From assembly GCA_002794785.1 (NCBI GenBank), contig NBBA01000009.1:496001-560000 (forward strand): a stretch of DNA of 64,000 nucleotides. Direction: 5' to 3'. The notes beneath the pieces are model-generated. The model was not told where the DNA came from. It saw nothing but the letters and a program-made list of their open reading frames with translations, and did not search any database. Source of the DNA: Coniferiporia sulphurascens (taxonomy: Eukaryota > Basidiomycota > Agaricomycetes > Hymenochaetales > Hymenochaetaceae). Positions 34,829 to 47,284 of the stretch are shown here, piece after piece (position 1 is the stretch's first letter; every line of letters starts with the position of its first letter). Both the position numbers and the translations under genes were made by a program.

Positions 34829-36299
34829 ATGGCTTCGCTGGCAAGGCTCCGGTCCCCGCTCCTTCGACGTGTCGTACGTTTTGCTTGCTGTTTGTTCCTA
34901 CCGACTTCATACATCTAACGCGATATTGCTAGCCTCTTGCTCGCGCTCTGCAGACGTCGGCGGACACGACGCAGCTGCAGGACCAGCCGTCGGACGCTAA
35001 GCCTTTCACCGTCAAACTCCACGACGATACTTTCCATGGCTACAAGACAGATACCCCCGGCCTTGAAGTGGAAGTCTCAAAGGGCATGCTCGTCGAGATG
35101 TACAAGAAGATGACCCTCATGCGCCGGATGGAGATGGCTGCTGACGCCCTCTACAAGGCGAAGCTCATCCGCGGTTTCTGTCATTTAGCCATCGGACAGG
35201 TTGGTCGATTGGGTTGAACTGTTCGAGTTGTTTGTTGACTGTGCGATTAGGAAGCTGTTTCAGTCGGAATGCACAACGCGATGACTTGGGACGATCTTCT
35301 CATTACCTCTTACCGTTGTCATCCTTTCGCTGTGCTCCGCGGCGGTACCATCAAGGGTGTCATCTCCGAGCTTCTCGGACGTCAAGACGGAATGTCCAAC
35401 GGCAAGGGTGGTTCGATGCACATTTTCACGCCCCGGTTCTTCGGTGGAAACGGTATCGTCGGTGCGCAGGTACCTCTTGGAGCAGGTATTGCTCTCGCGC
35501 AGAAGTACCATGACAAGAAAAACGCTACCTTCACGATGTACGGTGACGGTGCGTCTAACCAGGGACAGGTCTTCGAATCGTTCAACATGGTGCGCATTAT
35601 TATCGTCATGGAATGATGAGCACGTTAATGACGTGTATTTTTTATAGGCCAAGCTGTGGAATCTCCCTTGTGTTTTCGTTTGCGAAAACAACAAGTACGG
35701 CATGGGCACGTCCGCAGAGCGCTCGTCAATGAACACTGCGTTCTACACGCGTGGTGACCAGATCCCGGGTATCCAGGCGAACGGTATGGACATCATTGCC
35801 TGCTATCAGGCTGCGAAGTTCGCGCGCGAGTGGGTCAACGCGGACAAGGGCCCGCTTCTGCTTGAATATGTAACCTATCGCTACGGAGGGCACTCGTACG
35901 TTTTTCTTCATTGTCTCATTACAGATTGGAAGCCAACTGTGTGTTTGATAATAGTATGTCGGATCCGGGAACCACCTACCGTACCCGTGATGAGGTGCAG
36001 CGCATGCGTAGCACACAGGACCCGATCCGTGGTCTCCAGCGCTACATCGAGGAGTGGGGTCTTGCAACCGAGGAGGAGCTTAAGGTTTGACTTTAACATA
36101 TTGAACTGGCGCACAATGCTCATTCATGGCACTACAGCAATTCGACAAGGATGCTAAGGCCGAGGTTGAGGCGGCTGTTGAAGAGGCGAAGAAGTCACCC
36201 GTACCGGACTTGAACGACTTCTGGAATGACATCTACTACAAGGGAACGGAGCCGCCCTTCATGCGTGGAAGGGAGCGTGAGGAGGTTCATCATTACTAG
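34829..36299 (+). CDS. PDA1: Pyruvate dehydrogenase E1 component subunit alpha, mitochondrial
   Basis: Thiamine-diphosphate-dependent subunit of the mitochondrial pyruvate dehydrogenase complex, which with E1 beta decarboxylates pyruvate. The start at 34829 gives a presequence (MASLARLRSPLLRRVV). The mature part has MTLMRRMEMAADALYKAKLI, GFCHLAIGQEAVSVG, ITSYRCHPFAVLRGG, SNGKGGSMHIF and FFGGNGIVGAQVPLGAGIAL. The TPP motif runs from GDGASNQGQVFESFNMA to VCENNKYGMGTS, split by an intron near 35590-35648. [20 protein letters not shown] contains the regulatory Ser loop, with the site phosphorylated in mammals conserved as HSMSDPG. The end EEVHHY stops at 36297-36299. Full length, about 400 residues, with five introns. 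Confidence 0.96.
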
Positions 36300-36453
36300 A
36301 TTACGGGCCCGGATATACTTAGACACTTTTTCATATCCTAATTGACTCGGTGCACGGATTACTGTCGTGTTCCATGTTAACTAAAATGTGTATAAAGTCC
36401 TGATCAGACTGTTGAGCGAACTAGAAAATGGTAAGATACAAATGAGGTCCGGA

Positions 36454-39072
36454 TTACCCGCTCACACCCTCGCCGTCGATGCCTAGAATCTGTCTCAATG
36501 CCGACAGATTCCCAAAGGGTCGCTGAGTACCCAATATGGTATTCGCTGCCTCGTACCTGTTCGCTGGCTTACGCACTTCCACGCATATCTGTTCGTATGC
36601 ACTGACAAGTACACGTAGCGCAGCACGATGTACACGTTCGGCGAGGCGACGATCGAGTAATGACTCGAGACGCAATGGCTGCACGACGTCAGGCGTGGAG
36701 AGCCACGCGGCAAACGCGCGAAGGGCGAGACCGAGCGGCTGCGGCTGCATGACACCGATGTGCGATATTGGTTCCGAAGGATTGGACGTGCAGATGTTGA
36801 GGCACTCTGCGAGGGAGGTGTTACGGAGGATACTGTTGGACTAATGCGGTTTTTAGCAAATCTCTGTAAGCTTGAGCGAAGATTGAAGGACTTACGTGGT
36901 CGGTGATGAGGAGGTCAGCTCGGGCGTCGATATCGGTCTGCAACTCTGTTGCTTTGTATTCAGCAAAGGGATAAGGCCGAATAACAGCCTGCAGCGAGGC
37001 ATTAATAGATGACGGTCATAGAATATTCGTAAAAGACAAACCAGTAGATGAGTCAGGCAGTTCAGGACAAATACATCGTTATCCCAGCCTGGTTTTTGCG
37101 CTTGGCGCGCATCCGATACGCTAAGGCACATGTTGACCGCAGCGTCAACCATCAAATCTAGGATAGACTGAAAGCCTTTCTGTAGGTCGTCCTTGGACTC
37201 GTCGCCCATCAGCGATGACTTGTACACGTCCATGATCTCACGTAATACTTGAGTATGGTCGAGAAGGGCTACGGGAGGCTGGACGTTCTGGTCATCAGGC
37301 TATTGTGGTTTTGTTAATAAAGTCGTTAGGAGAAAGGGGATAATACCTACGAGTAAGGTTCGAGCTAGACCACGAGCTTGTGCTTCGACTGCGTCGAAGA
37401 AGATTTGGTATGCTTCATCGGTAATTCTAAATATTTGCGTTCAGCAGTGTTGAAGATTTACGAGAGAGGGTCACTGACTCGTTTAAGGTGTCCGACAAGC
37501 CTGCCTCGTCGCCGATGGTCCGCCGCATCGTAAGGCTGTAGAAGGACAACAGGTTCGCAACCTTATACGAGGCGATACAGCTCTCCTGCGAGCGTACTGT
37601 TTGTCGCACACGCGTCTGAAATGAAACTGAGTAGTGCAAGCGAAACGAAATCAACTTTAGAAACCTTCAGTGGATATCTGATTTTTTCAAACGCCTTATC
37701 CATCAATTCTCGTATCCATTTTTCTTCCCCGCTATCCTCGAACTTGCGCACGCTACCAACCATTCTCCTATCTGACTTGACGCCGAAGAGTCCCTCCAGG
37801 AATTCGCGCTCGCCAGCAATACTCTGGTGCACCCAGGCGAGCATGTCACCTGCGTATCGGAGAGGATCATGGGCGTGTATTTCAATAGGTCGAGGGAGCC
37901 CGCCCGGACCACCCCGCGTAAGAGCGTCCATGAAGGTATTCAGGAGAGTTGACTGTCTTGTCTGGGATAGGACAGATAATGCCTCGCTATCATGGTCGTT
38001 TAGAATAGCCCTAATTATAGACCAGCGGGAAATAGTGGTACCTAAGGAGTTCTGGCTTTTTCTTAAGCCACTTGACCGCTTCACCCATTAAAGGTGACAC
38101 TTCAAGCAGTGTGTCCCCGACGAATTGACGGAACTCAAGAGAGCACCAGCGAGCTAGCTTGTCGTAGCCTTGCTCTAACTGCTGAGAAGCAGTAGATATT
38201 ATGTCAACGCTGGAATGCAATGAGTCGAGTTGTTCTGGTTCAAGGCCATATGAAATAGACAAACCCTGCCCTAGTCGGTCCATCCTCTCCGTTCATAAGA
38301 ACTCGTGCATTGGCGATAATCCGTTCTGCGTTGCGCATTGTGCGGAAAAATTGAGCATCGATCTGGATATCTCTGGACTGAAGAGCTTCCGCCTCCTCCT
38401 GTGTCAGAACGAAGCGAGCTAAAAAGCTATCAATAGCAGCCTGCTGCTCGTTGACTGCGTGACTGTTGCCGTAATGAGACTCATGATTCAAGCAGTTAAG
38501 CAACTGACGAATACTTACCGAGCTGCTCGTAGACCACCGGCCCTTTCAAGCAGTGACATACATGCCTCGTTCGTCGAATGTAATTGACTCTGGGCTTCGT
38601 CGCATCTCAGGCGCATTGCATCGATATGCTCTTGCAGTACATTCAGATGCTGCAGTCGGATGATGAGTCGCAGTATGCATATATTTTAACCATGCGCATG
38701 CACCTTGTCCACGTCTTGGAATGCCCGAAGGAATTGCCGACTTCCTTGTGCAAGTTTGAGCTCAGCGTCTCGCCTCAAACTCTTCCTTGCACGGGCAGCT
38801 GTTCCCGAGCCTGATGATACCAGCTTTCCAGATGTCTTTACTGTGAGGATGGTAAGATCATCATCCTCGAGTCTTGCGTCGCGTTCTACAGCCTTTCCCT
38901 TTGTCGATTCTGGGGCACTGTATAGCTCAGAGAGAGTCTCGAGGGCTTCGCGGATAGCGGGGTCACTGTAGCTTGTGCCAAGAACCTTGTAGAGACGGAG
39001 GGAAACGGGATTGCGGGCTGCAACGACTTTTGGCCTATCATCGGGCAGCCTGGACGACGAGAACGAGGACAT
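36454..39072 (-). CDS. COG6: Conserved oligomeric Golgi complex subunit 6
   Basis: Subunit of lobe B of the COG tether for retrograde intra-Golgi traffic. The start at 39072 reads MSSFSSSRLPDDRPKVVAAR, then NPVSLRLYKVLGTSYSDPAI, matching the COG6 N-terminal signature. Helical exons follow: LRRDAELKLAQGSRQFLRAF, INEQ-like VNEQQAAIDSFLARFVLTQE, EQLDSLHSSVDIISTASQQL, GYDKLARWCSLEFRQFVGDT, then PIEIHAHDPLRYAGDMLAWV, also diagnostic (DPxRYxGDMLAWxHQ). The last exon is LLDRRLAERVHRAALRVLVS to a stop at 36454-36456. Total about 720 residues in around ten exons. It starts 116 bp from the divergent COA1 gene, so both may share a promoter with a CACGTG at 39129-39134. Confidence 0.9.
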
Positions 39073-39188
39073 AATTATAGTTGATTCCGATTTGCGGCGG
39101 CTGCACGCGTCGACTCGGAGCGCGTCGGCACGTGCTTTCGGAGGCTCCTGATTTCTCCTCCACAGTCCACTTGACTCGTTATTACAGA
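39073..39188. promoter_or_regulatory. Compact divergent promoter COG6/COA1
   Basis: Only 116 bp separate the two start codons, so 5' leaders and core promoter elements must overlap or be very short. A CACGTG palindrome at 39129-39134 sits in the middle. Promoter function is inferred from position. Confidence 0.45.
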
Positions 39189-40053
39189 ATGCTTGTCTTA
39201 CATTCTCTTCTTCGCCCACTCCCTCCAGGCAGAGCATCAATGTCCATCTCGTTCGCAGAAGCAGCCGCGCTCAAGAAAGCAGCCCAGCAGTCGACAAAAC
39301 CGCGCATCGCCACGCGTCCGCGATCCATGCCAGCGGCTGAGCTGCCCCGCCCGCCTCCAAAGACAATGCCGGAGCCGCTCACATTCGGCAACGTCGCGAG
39401 GCCGGGTGCTTTTTATGAACGGCCGCGCATTAAGAGAGACCTGCCTCTCGTTCCCGTTCGTTGTCAAGTTTTTCTCCCAGCTGGTTCCCTCCTGCAACTG
39501 AGCATATAATATTTCAAGTCGCCTTGGATAGGTCTTGTTGCCTTCGGAATTGTCGGCATAGCGGGCTGGGGTACGTTCCTAGCGTACGCGACAAACCAGG
39601 AGCGAATGTCGAGCTCCGTCGTCCGCCAAATTCTGCAGAACCTACGCGAAAGCGATCTGGTCCATGAGACTCTCGGAGAGAGTGTACGTCCAGAGCCCGC
39701 TTGGTATCTAAATGGTGACCCGTGGATAAGCGGGTCGGTGAGTTATTGGGCTTTTACGTTTTATCTCTGAAAGAAGCCTTCTAACTGTTCTCGACAGATA
39801 AACATGTTACAAGGCAACGTCGACATCAGCCTCCGTGTAAAGGGCTCCAGGGGGGCCGGAACCCTGTACTTCACCAGCATTCGCAAAGACAAGGGACAGC
39901 CCTTTACCATTCGTTAGTCCATATTCGATTTCGGGTTCATTCTGATTCTAACTAGCTCGCTTTTTGTTTATTACGACTGCCACAGTCCGCTTCAAAGTCA
40001 TTTGTGACAACGGCACCGTGCTTAATCTGCCTATAGGTCTCAACAAGCAGTAA
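39189..40053 (+). CDS. COA1: Cytochrome c oxidase assembly factor COA1
   Basis: Mitochondrial inner-membrane factor for early cytochrome c oxidase (Cox1) assembly. Exon 1 starts at 39189 (MLVLHSLLRPLPPGRAS) or the internal ATG at about 39240, and carries a basic N-terminus with Pro/Lys-rich sequence and FYERPRIKRDLPLV. Exon 2 begins after a ggatag acceptor near 39530 with a membrane span (VAFGIVGIAGWGTFLAYATN), then SSVVRQILQNLRESDLVHET and GDPWISGS. Later exons hold INMLQGNVDISLRVKGSRGA, GTLYFTSIRKDKGQPFTIR and VRFKVICDNGTVLNLP. The stop is at 40051-40053. Order of presequence, single span and Tim21/Coa1-type beta domain matches the family. The donor of intron 1 (gttgtc) is weak, so that junction is tentative. 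Confidence 0.85.
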
Positions 40054-40300
40054 AACGCTGCAGACTTTTTTAACGGTATTATTGCATAATTGTATCTTAC
40101 CACACAGCATAAATTCCCCCGCAGTCTGCAAATGAAACTGTATGAAACCTACACTATGACGGCGACAAAAGCAGTCGATTTTAAAAACATCATTTGGACT
40201 TTTCCGTTTACTGTACAAGGAGGACAATAAGAACTACATTCACTATGCACTGAGCAATACCGGTTGGCAATCTTCAAGTAATTCGGTCGAACTCGCTTAC

Positions 40301-41868
40301 TTAACCCCACAAATGGTTCTGCTCGTCGGTCCCGGCCCAGTACCTGCCTCCTTGAACCGGATTCTCCTCTAAGACCTTGTTGATTTCTGCGAGCTCCTCG
40401 GACGTCAATTCAATTTCACCTGCGGCATCGTTTTCAAGTGTCCTCTTTTTGTTCCTGGAGGCTTATTAGTTTCATGTGTTTCGTGAAATTAGATTGAAGC
40501 GCGTACGAAGAGCCAGGGATAGGAACGACATGGGATCCAAGCGAAGACACCCATGCGATACAAAGTTGAGCTGCAGTGACCCCCTTCTTTTCGGCGATGG
40601 CAGTCAGCCCGTCGACAATCGCCATGTTGGCCTTCAAATTCTAATTAATAGATGACGTTAAAGACTGCCACTATTTCTAAATACCGAGTCCCTTACCTCC
40701 TCCTGGAAGCGATCCATGGTTTTCCTCATGTCTCCCTCTGGAGAGGAATGGATATTAGGATTGCTGAATTGAAGGCATTTCACTCACTTTCCAGCTCGCT
40801 CGGATTTTTAAATTTTCCTGCGAGGAAACCTCTTCCTAGAGGACTGTCGTTGTTCGTTAGAATTGGACTCTTGGTAAGTGGATCAGTGTCCTTACGAATA
40901 GGCATAGACAATAATCCCGAGTTCCTTCGTTGTCGCAATCACTGGAAGCGCGTCAATAAGCTTACATCAGAGAAGTGATTAAAAATCCTCAAACCTTCTT
41001 TGACCTTCTCGTCGTAGGACCACGGACTAACCTCAATTTCAACAGCGGCAATGGGGTGGACCTAAACAGAATCAATTGTGTTCGGATACCCGACAGGCGC
41101 ACAACCTACAGCATTACCACGTCTTAGTGTCTCGGCCTTACACTCTGACATGCCGATGTAGTCGAACTTGCCCTCAGCCACAAAGCCAGATAAGGTCTTG
41201 ATGCTTTCTTCAAGAGGAACTTCATGGTCAACACGCGCACACTCGAAGAGGTCGAGCTTTTTCTTTCCGCGCAGCTTAGCCAGAATGTTGTCAACGCTGC
41301 GCTTCAAACCCTCCGGACTAAAGTAGACGCGGACCGTAAGGGCCGAACTAGGGGAGCACGAACTAAGGAAACTCACGAGCCGTCGGGTTTCAATATTTCC
41401 AGGTTAGCTCCGCCCTGCCCAGTGAAAGTACGAGTTAGTAGAGTTGATTAGATTAATTGTTTAAAGTGGCGACCTTGACAGAAAGAAAAGCCTTGTCCGC
41501 GTAGTCGGGATACTTTTCAAAAAAGCGGGAGACCAACTCGAGGTTGGCTTCTTTGGGATTAACACCGTAGAATTCGCCTTTGTCGAGACCTTAATAAATA
41601 GAATCTAGTCTCGGTTGTCGAGTACATACCACTGTTTATTGTCATTTTGGAGCCCGCGGGTACGGAGTCGAGAGAGGCCTTGATGGATTCAAAGGCTTGC
41701 TCATCGGAAATCGGGTTGGGCGTCCATCTACATGGATGATGAACATTGTTCACCACTGAACGCGCAGGAAAGAGTAGACGGAACGCACGTCATCATCATC
41801 AGGCCGTGGCCGACCTTTCCGATGCTGACCTTTGTCGAGCCCGAGCCCAGCGTAGTCGTGTTCACCAT
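40301..41868 (-). CDS. Aldo/keto reductase, pyridoxal reductase-like
   Basis: NADPH-dependent aldo/keto reductase close to fungal pyridoxal reductase (Plr1, AKR8). The start at 41868 reads [20 protein letters not shown] then HGLMMMT, followed by [20 protein letters not shown]. The catalytic Tyr lies in INSGEFYG and the Lys in [27 protein letters not shown] replaces the classical catalytic His region, as in related fungal enzymes. Then [32 protein letters not shown], and [20 protein letters not shown]. The NADPH-binding segment [15 protein letters not shown] is restored by removing an intron with donor gtacgc near 40520. The stop is at 40301-40303 after EQNHLWG. Likely role is vitamin B6 salvage, reducing pyridoxal to pyridoxine; other carbonyl substrates are possible. 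Confidence 0.9.
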
Positions 41869-42260
41869 GTTGTTTTTTGATTATATGCTTGAGGTTGTGA
41901 AGTGAGAGAGCGAAGTATCTGGCCTGCTGTATGCGTAGCTATATACTGCAGCCCCGGCCCTGTGCGGCATTACTGTCTCGCTACTGTATTTCTTCCTCCC
42001 GATGTCGGGTTCTCACATTAGCAATCTCAGTGGACGGCAGAGCGTTGCGTGGAGAGGCGGCATGGTCTCTGCTGATGACGACTCGGACTTCTATATATTG
42101 CAGTTCATTGTCGGCGCGGCTGTGCATGGCTTTGCGGCATCCAGCCGCACTCCGTAGGCCGCGCACTTAGTCGTTTCTGCCTACGTACATCTAATTAGCC
42201 TGCGCCCGCGACCACTTTGTCTTTCTCTTCCGCCTCCGTCTGCGATCCTGATCACGTACA
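41869..42260. promoter_or_regulatory. Divergent promoter region (reductase / PIS1)
   Basis: 392 bp between divergent start codons. It should hold both promoters. A pyrimidine-rich tract (CTTTCTCTTCCGCCTCCG, 42220-42238) lies just above the PIS1 start, common in fungal core promoters. No coding content supported. Confidence 0.4.
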
Positions 42261-43239
42261 ATGGCCTCGGAGAAACGCAGGAGAGCGAGGAGTGTTGAAG
42301 TCGTCGACGCTAAACACGCCGTGGACCTCGCAACAGCACAGACCTACTCCGAGAATGTCTTCCTCTTCGTGCCAAACCTCATAGGTATGCCCACGTCTCG
42401 CTTACCTGTTCCTTTTTTACGCGCAAGCTGAGCTTTTTTTGACAGGCTATACCCGTGTCATTCTCGCTGCGGTCTCCCTCCATTTCATGAGCTTTCACCC
42501 AAAGTACTCGACCATAGCCTACTGCGTGTCGTGTTTGCTCGACGCCTTCGACGGCCATGCTGCGCGTGCACTAAATCAGACATCAAAGTTTGGTGCTGTG
42601 TTAGACATGGTTACAGACCGGTACGCTATGAAGCTCAGGACTCTCCCTTCACGCTTGTTCATAAATTTGTCCCAGCTGTACAACCTCATGTCTGCTTTGC
42701 TATCTATCGTCAGCGTATCCGACCTACGCGACGTTCTTCCAGTTCCTTATCACTCTCGACTTCAGCAGCCATTACATGCACATGTATAGGTGAGTGGGCC
42801 ATGCTTATGATCTCTACGCACGACATATTAACACTTCCAAGCTCTCTCGTAACGGGATCCCGCAGCCACAAATTGGTCCAAAGTGATGTCAGCTTAATTT
42901 TGTGGTACTATTATAACGACAGTGTACGTGACACCTCTTCGTCAGCATCCATGCCGATTTATAATTGTACTTTTTATAATACAGAAAACTTTGTTTCTCT
43001 TCTGCGCTGGCAACGAGCTGTTTTACGTTGCTTTGTATCTCATGAAATGGGATCACTCGCCGACGGGACTTGCCTTGCTAGGTGGCCTTCCTTGGGCACA
43101 GGTCCTGGCCTTATGCAGCCTCCCCTTCTGGCTTGTCAAAAACATTGTCAACTTCGTGCAGTTGTGGAAAGCGTCGAAGATTCTTGTCGGGGTGGATCTG
43201 GCAGAAAGGGCGAAGCAGAGAGAGCTCGCTGCGCACTGA
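42261..43239 (+). CDS. PIS1: CDP-diacylglycerol-inositol 3-phosphatidyltransferase (PI synthase)
   Basis: ER enzyme making phosphatidylinositol from CDP-diacylglycerol and inositol. Exon 1 (from 42261) has a basic cytosolic leader and SENVFLFVPNLI. Exon 2 begins GYTRVILAAVSLHFM and contains the CDP-alcohol phosphatidyltransferase motif with D-G-x2-A-R-x8-G-x3-D-x3-D, starting at DAFDGHAARA. Exon 3 enters after cccag near 42675 (CTTSCLLCYLSSAYPTYATF, LDFSSHYMHMY), followed by SLVTGSRSHK with PI-synthase-specific residues, ILWYYYND, and a last exon with FLFCAGNELFYVALYLMKW and KASKILVGVDLAERAKQR. The stop is at 43237-43239. All catalytic Asp residues are present. It has five or so exons and about 250 residues, normal for the family. 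Confidence 0.93.
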
Positions 43240-43533
43240 GGGATGAAAGCGTGGAAAGTGTGAGAGTGGGTGACGACAGGGCTTCCAAACTCTTTGATTT
43301 GTTTAATCTCCCTGGCTTTCTTTCATCCTGTTACTCTATATAATTGCTACATGCTTTACAAGTACACATAATTGCAAACGTATTCCCCATGTTCCAAGGA
43401 TTCGTCGCATAAGAAAAATGAAAAGACTTAGTAAAGAAGAACGTGACGAGATATGTAAACATTTCTGCCGATCATCGTCGAAGTGCTAGTCATTTTCTTG
43501 ACTCGCGACCGCCGCCGCTGGGTCTCTTCTTGC

Positions 43534-46500
43534 ATGCGGTCCTTCCTCCAGCCGACACGCTCTTTAATACAGAAGCGCGCAGCTGCGAACGCACAGCGAG
43601 TTCTCTTCTCCCACTCTCAATGCACACGCTACCCACGTCGGGAGGCGGCCCCCGCGCGGCCTGCGAGCCGTACCCACAAACGCGCCTCATCCTCCTCGAC
43701 GCCCTCAACGCCACTTTCTCCTCCTGCGATCGAGCCTGAGCGGATAGCATCATCTGCAGGGCCTATTCCACCACCTGAAGAGCCAGAAGATGGACCAGAG
43801 GAAGGGAGCGAAAGGTCTACGGACGCAGAGAAGATCAAACGAGTAGTGCGAAAGAAACAACAAGCAGATTCAGAGCCAGTTGCTTCGCTTCCTTTGCCTC
43901 CTGGACTAAATATCCTCTGGTCTCCGGACTCAGCAGAGATTGCTTCGCCTTCGGCCTTACCGCCTCCGGAGATTTTCCAGGAGGTTTTGACGGACCTCCT
44001 CATCTCGTTACATCCTCAGACACAGCACCGCGGTGCGTATCCCTCTTCTAAGGGTCCGCCTGTCGAGCCTACGCTTGCGCTGTACTGTCCTTTCGAAGGA
44101 GGAGACTACATAATTGACGAGACTGTAAGGTGCGTACTGAACCGAATACTGGGGTATTAACATACTCATACAATATGCCAATCAGAGAGCTCGCGCGAAG
44201 GACGGACTCCGATGTTGTTACGCTGGACTCGGTACAAATGGCAGCGGGTGAATGGGGCTCTTTCGGAAAAGGTATGAACAATATCTTATAATCCAAGTGG
44301 TAAATATCTACTAGGTAAAGCTAACAATAACCCGTACCATTTCCATTCAGCCGCTACTGCGCTCCAGCTTCCCCAAAACCCTCTCCATTTCCGCCAGCCC
44401 TCCTCTCGAGCGCCATCTCCCCCAAGTCGTGCAGCCTCAGAGGGAGAATTCGATGAGGACTTCGACGATGACTACCCTCATAGTTTTATGCCTCAGCATA
44501 TGACTGTTCACTTCGTGCCTCCTGTTAATTCGAGCAGATCAGGTCGACAACCTGCATCGAGCACAGTACCTGGCGGCTCGCCAGCATCGAAAACGAAGGC
44601 CTTCTTTGACGAACTGATTAACGTCCCATCGGCGCGGGATTCAGAGGCTGTTCAGCAAGGGAAACGTCGGTCACGAATAATATACATCCGCGATTATCCT
44701 ACACTCGCTCTATCTGCTTCGTCCTGGTACCCCTCCCTTCTGGCTTCCGTTAGGCAACGCCGTCAGGGGCCCATATCTCGACCGTCTTCCCCTGCCGCAA
44801 ATCCTATGACCATAATTTTTGGCATGACGCCCCCGATCGTTCGACCCTCACTACCTCCATCACATGGCGGCCAAAGTCTGCTTGGCCTTATGAATGCGCG
44901 GCAGAGTTCACCAGCTGTGGTGAATGCGCCCACAAAATCAGGAAAGCACGATCACGGCGAAGATGAACATGCAGAGAAGGCGCGCGAAAAGAGGCTGAGA
45001 GATCGTCTGCGGAAATGGGAACGCGATGACCAGGCATTTTACGACGAGATGCCGCGATTACCGCCGACTTCTGATGGCAATAATGGGACGAATGAACGAG
45101 CAGGCGTCGTCGTGCTTGGTGGACCAGGTATGTCTGGGCCTCAACCCGGACCCCCTTCAGCATTGCTCTCTGCATTGCAAAATCGTAGCAGCGGGTGGGG
45201 GAATGATGGGGCAGATAATTCGCAATTCTTCCGGACGTCTGTCCTGGTGCCGTCAATTCGTAACCATGCTCTGGAGCGTAGCAGTAGAGTCTCCCGGAGA
45301 CGGGAGATCAATGAGCTCACCATACGGATGGGTATAGGCGCTGTCGGCGGAAAGGTAGAGGGCGATCTCCTGCCCCTTGATACACTATCAGAGAGTAGCG
45401 AGCCAACGAGCACCTCGACTGAACCTTCTGATAAGGTCGAGCCCGAGCCTACTGATTCGCGCAAGATGTGGGAAGACTGGGGAAGGCGTGTCGAAAACTG
45501 GGCGAATGTCAAGGACATAGCGGATCACGCAGTAGGGAGCGTCGTTGCGACGAATATTTCGGCAGTCAAGACTTCGCTGGATCCAACGCCAGTACCCTGG
45601 TCTGCTGTTGTATCGGCCTGGTCTGCGAGGTCATGCATTCGGGATAAACGGAAATCTTGGTTACAGGAGTCGTCAGGAAAGCTGGTCAAGGACCAACCTG
45701 ATGAGCCTATTGAGGAGCTCAAGCCGACGCAAGATGAAATCATTCAACGCGTGAAGGAGGACCCCGAATTGACGCAACACGAACAACGTCTATTAGGTTG
45801 TATAGTGGATTCCGGTGAGCAATAGCTTATACTATAGGGGACATGTATTGATCCCCGACTTCTTAGCGTCTATGCCCACTTCTTTCAATCAGGTCCACCT
45901 TCCTGTGCATACTGTCGACTCCGTTAGGACTATAGCCTCGCTACCCCTCCTTTATCCAGCTGCATTCCAACAGGGGATTTTGAAGCAGCACAGCATGACC
46001 GGATGTTTGCTCTTTGGTCCGCCAGGGACGGGGAAGACGCTTGTCGTCCGAGCCCTCGCAAAGGAGGCTGGCTGTCGCATGTTGGCGATTCAACCATCGG
46101 ACGTCATGGATATGGTGCGTTAGCCCGGGAATAGTGGAATTCTGAGACTAACAATTGTATATACAGTACGTCGGAGAAGGTGAAAAGCTCGTTCGCTCGG
46201 TGTTTTCACTTGCTCGCAGATTGTCCCCGTGTATTGTTTTCCTGGATGAGATCGATGCTCTGTTTGGTGCTCGATCATCTGCCCGTGAAACTGGGGGTGC
46301 ACTCGCACATCATGGCGTTATTACGGAATTTATGCAGGAAATGGACGGGCTGACGACAACCAGGGATAGCAACGTCATTGTTATCGGTGCCACCAACCGT
46401 CCCTTTGACCTCGACGACGCTGTTCTTCGACGATTACCAAGGCGATTACTTGTTGACTTGCCGGGAGAAAAGGAGAGAGGGGGTGAGTATATTTCCAACA

Positions 46501-47151
46501 CAGCTTGGATGGTTGTTGTTGACCTTTTGCGCAGAGATACTCAAGATTCTCCTCCGTGACGAAACGCTAGCGGGCGACGTAGACTTGTCTTGGTTGGCTA
46601 AGCGTACTGACCTGTTCTCTGGATCTGACTTGAAGCGTTCGTTATATTTCATGGGTTTACAATCGGTTTATATCGACTGATGTCTTCCATTAAATACAGA
46701 TTTATGCGTTTCAGCTGCGCTTGATGCTGTCAAGGAGGGTATCGTTTTGCCGTGGGCAGTTCCCAAACCGGAGACGCCCGAAGAAAGCACTGTTGCCTCT
46801 AGCAATCTAGAGGAGGTCGTAACACCCGCAGCCAGCGAAGCCAACATTGAGGAAGTTACACCGGTTTTGTCCAAGGAGACTGAAAGCGGAGATTCCAAGG
46901 AACGTCCAGCACCCGATGGTGGAGCACCGCTGCCTCGCGTTTTATACTTACGCCACTTTACGAAGGCTCTGAAGGAAATCACCCCATCGTCATCCGAATC
47001 ACTTGGAAGTCTTTCTGCCTTGCGGAAGTGGAACGAAGAGTTCGGCGAAGGCCAGAAAAAGAGGCGGAAGATTATGTGGGGCAAAGGATACTTCGGATTT
47101 GCCGAGTCTGGGGGCGAAAAGCTTTTAGATGGCCACGTCTCCGAACCTTGA
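43534..47151 (+). CDS. Mitochondrial-type AAA ATPase with long N-terminal extension
   Basis: Large AAA+ ATPase. The start at 43534 ([20 protein letters not shown]) gives an Arg-rich presequence-like N-terminus; an upstream in-frame ATG exists at 43483. About 730 residues without a named domain follow, including low-complexity parts and a conserved-looking block ([20 protein letters not shown]). The C-terminal third has the AAA module: Walker [21 protein letters not shown], pore-loop region [18 protein letters not shown], Walker [18 protein letters not shown], sensor 1 [17 protein letters not shown] and Arg fingers in LRRLPRR. The segment [19 protein letters not shown] is the C-lid, typical of the Msp1/ATAD1-like meiotic clade. 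The stop is at 47149-47151. A role in membrane protein extraction in mitochondria is inferred, not shown. Confidence 0.85.
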
Positions 47152-47284
47152 GTAACGATTTTATATGTGCACTGCGATAAACACACTTAATTACTTCAGA
47201 CATCGTACATTGTCATATCGCTATCATATCATAAATAGAAATACAGACCAGCAACAACGTATATATATTACCCCGACTCTAAGC

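Noticed and set aside
40434..40640. Frameshift or early stop in the aldo/keto reductase (frame ending KEDT)
   Set aside because: The stop lies in an intron; splicing gtacgc..cctccag restores [15 protein letters not shown].
42531..43343. 270-codon plus-strand open frame
   Set aside because: Shadow of PIS1 exons and introns; the PIS1 frame carries the catalytic motif.
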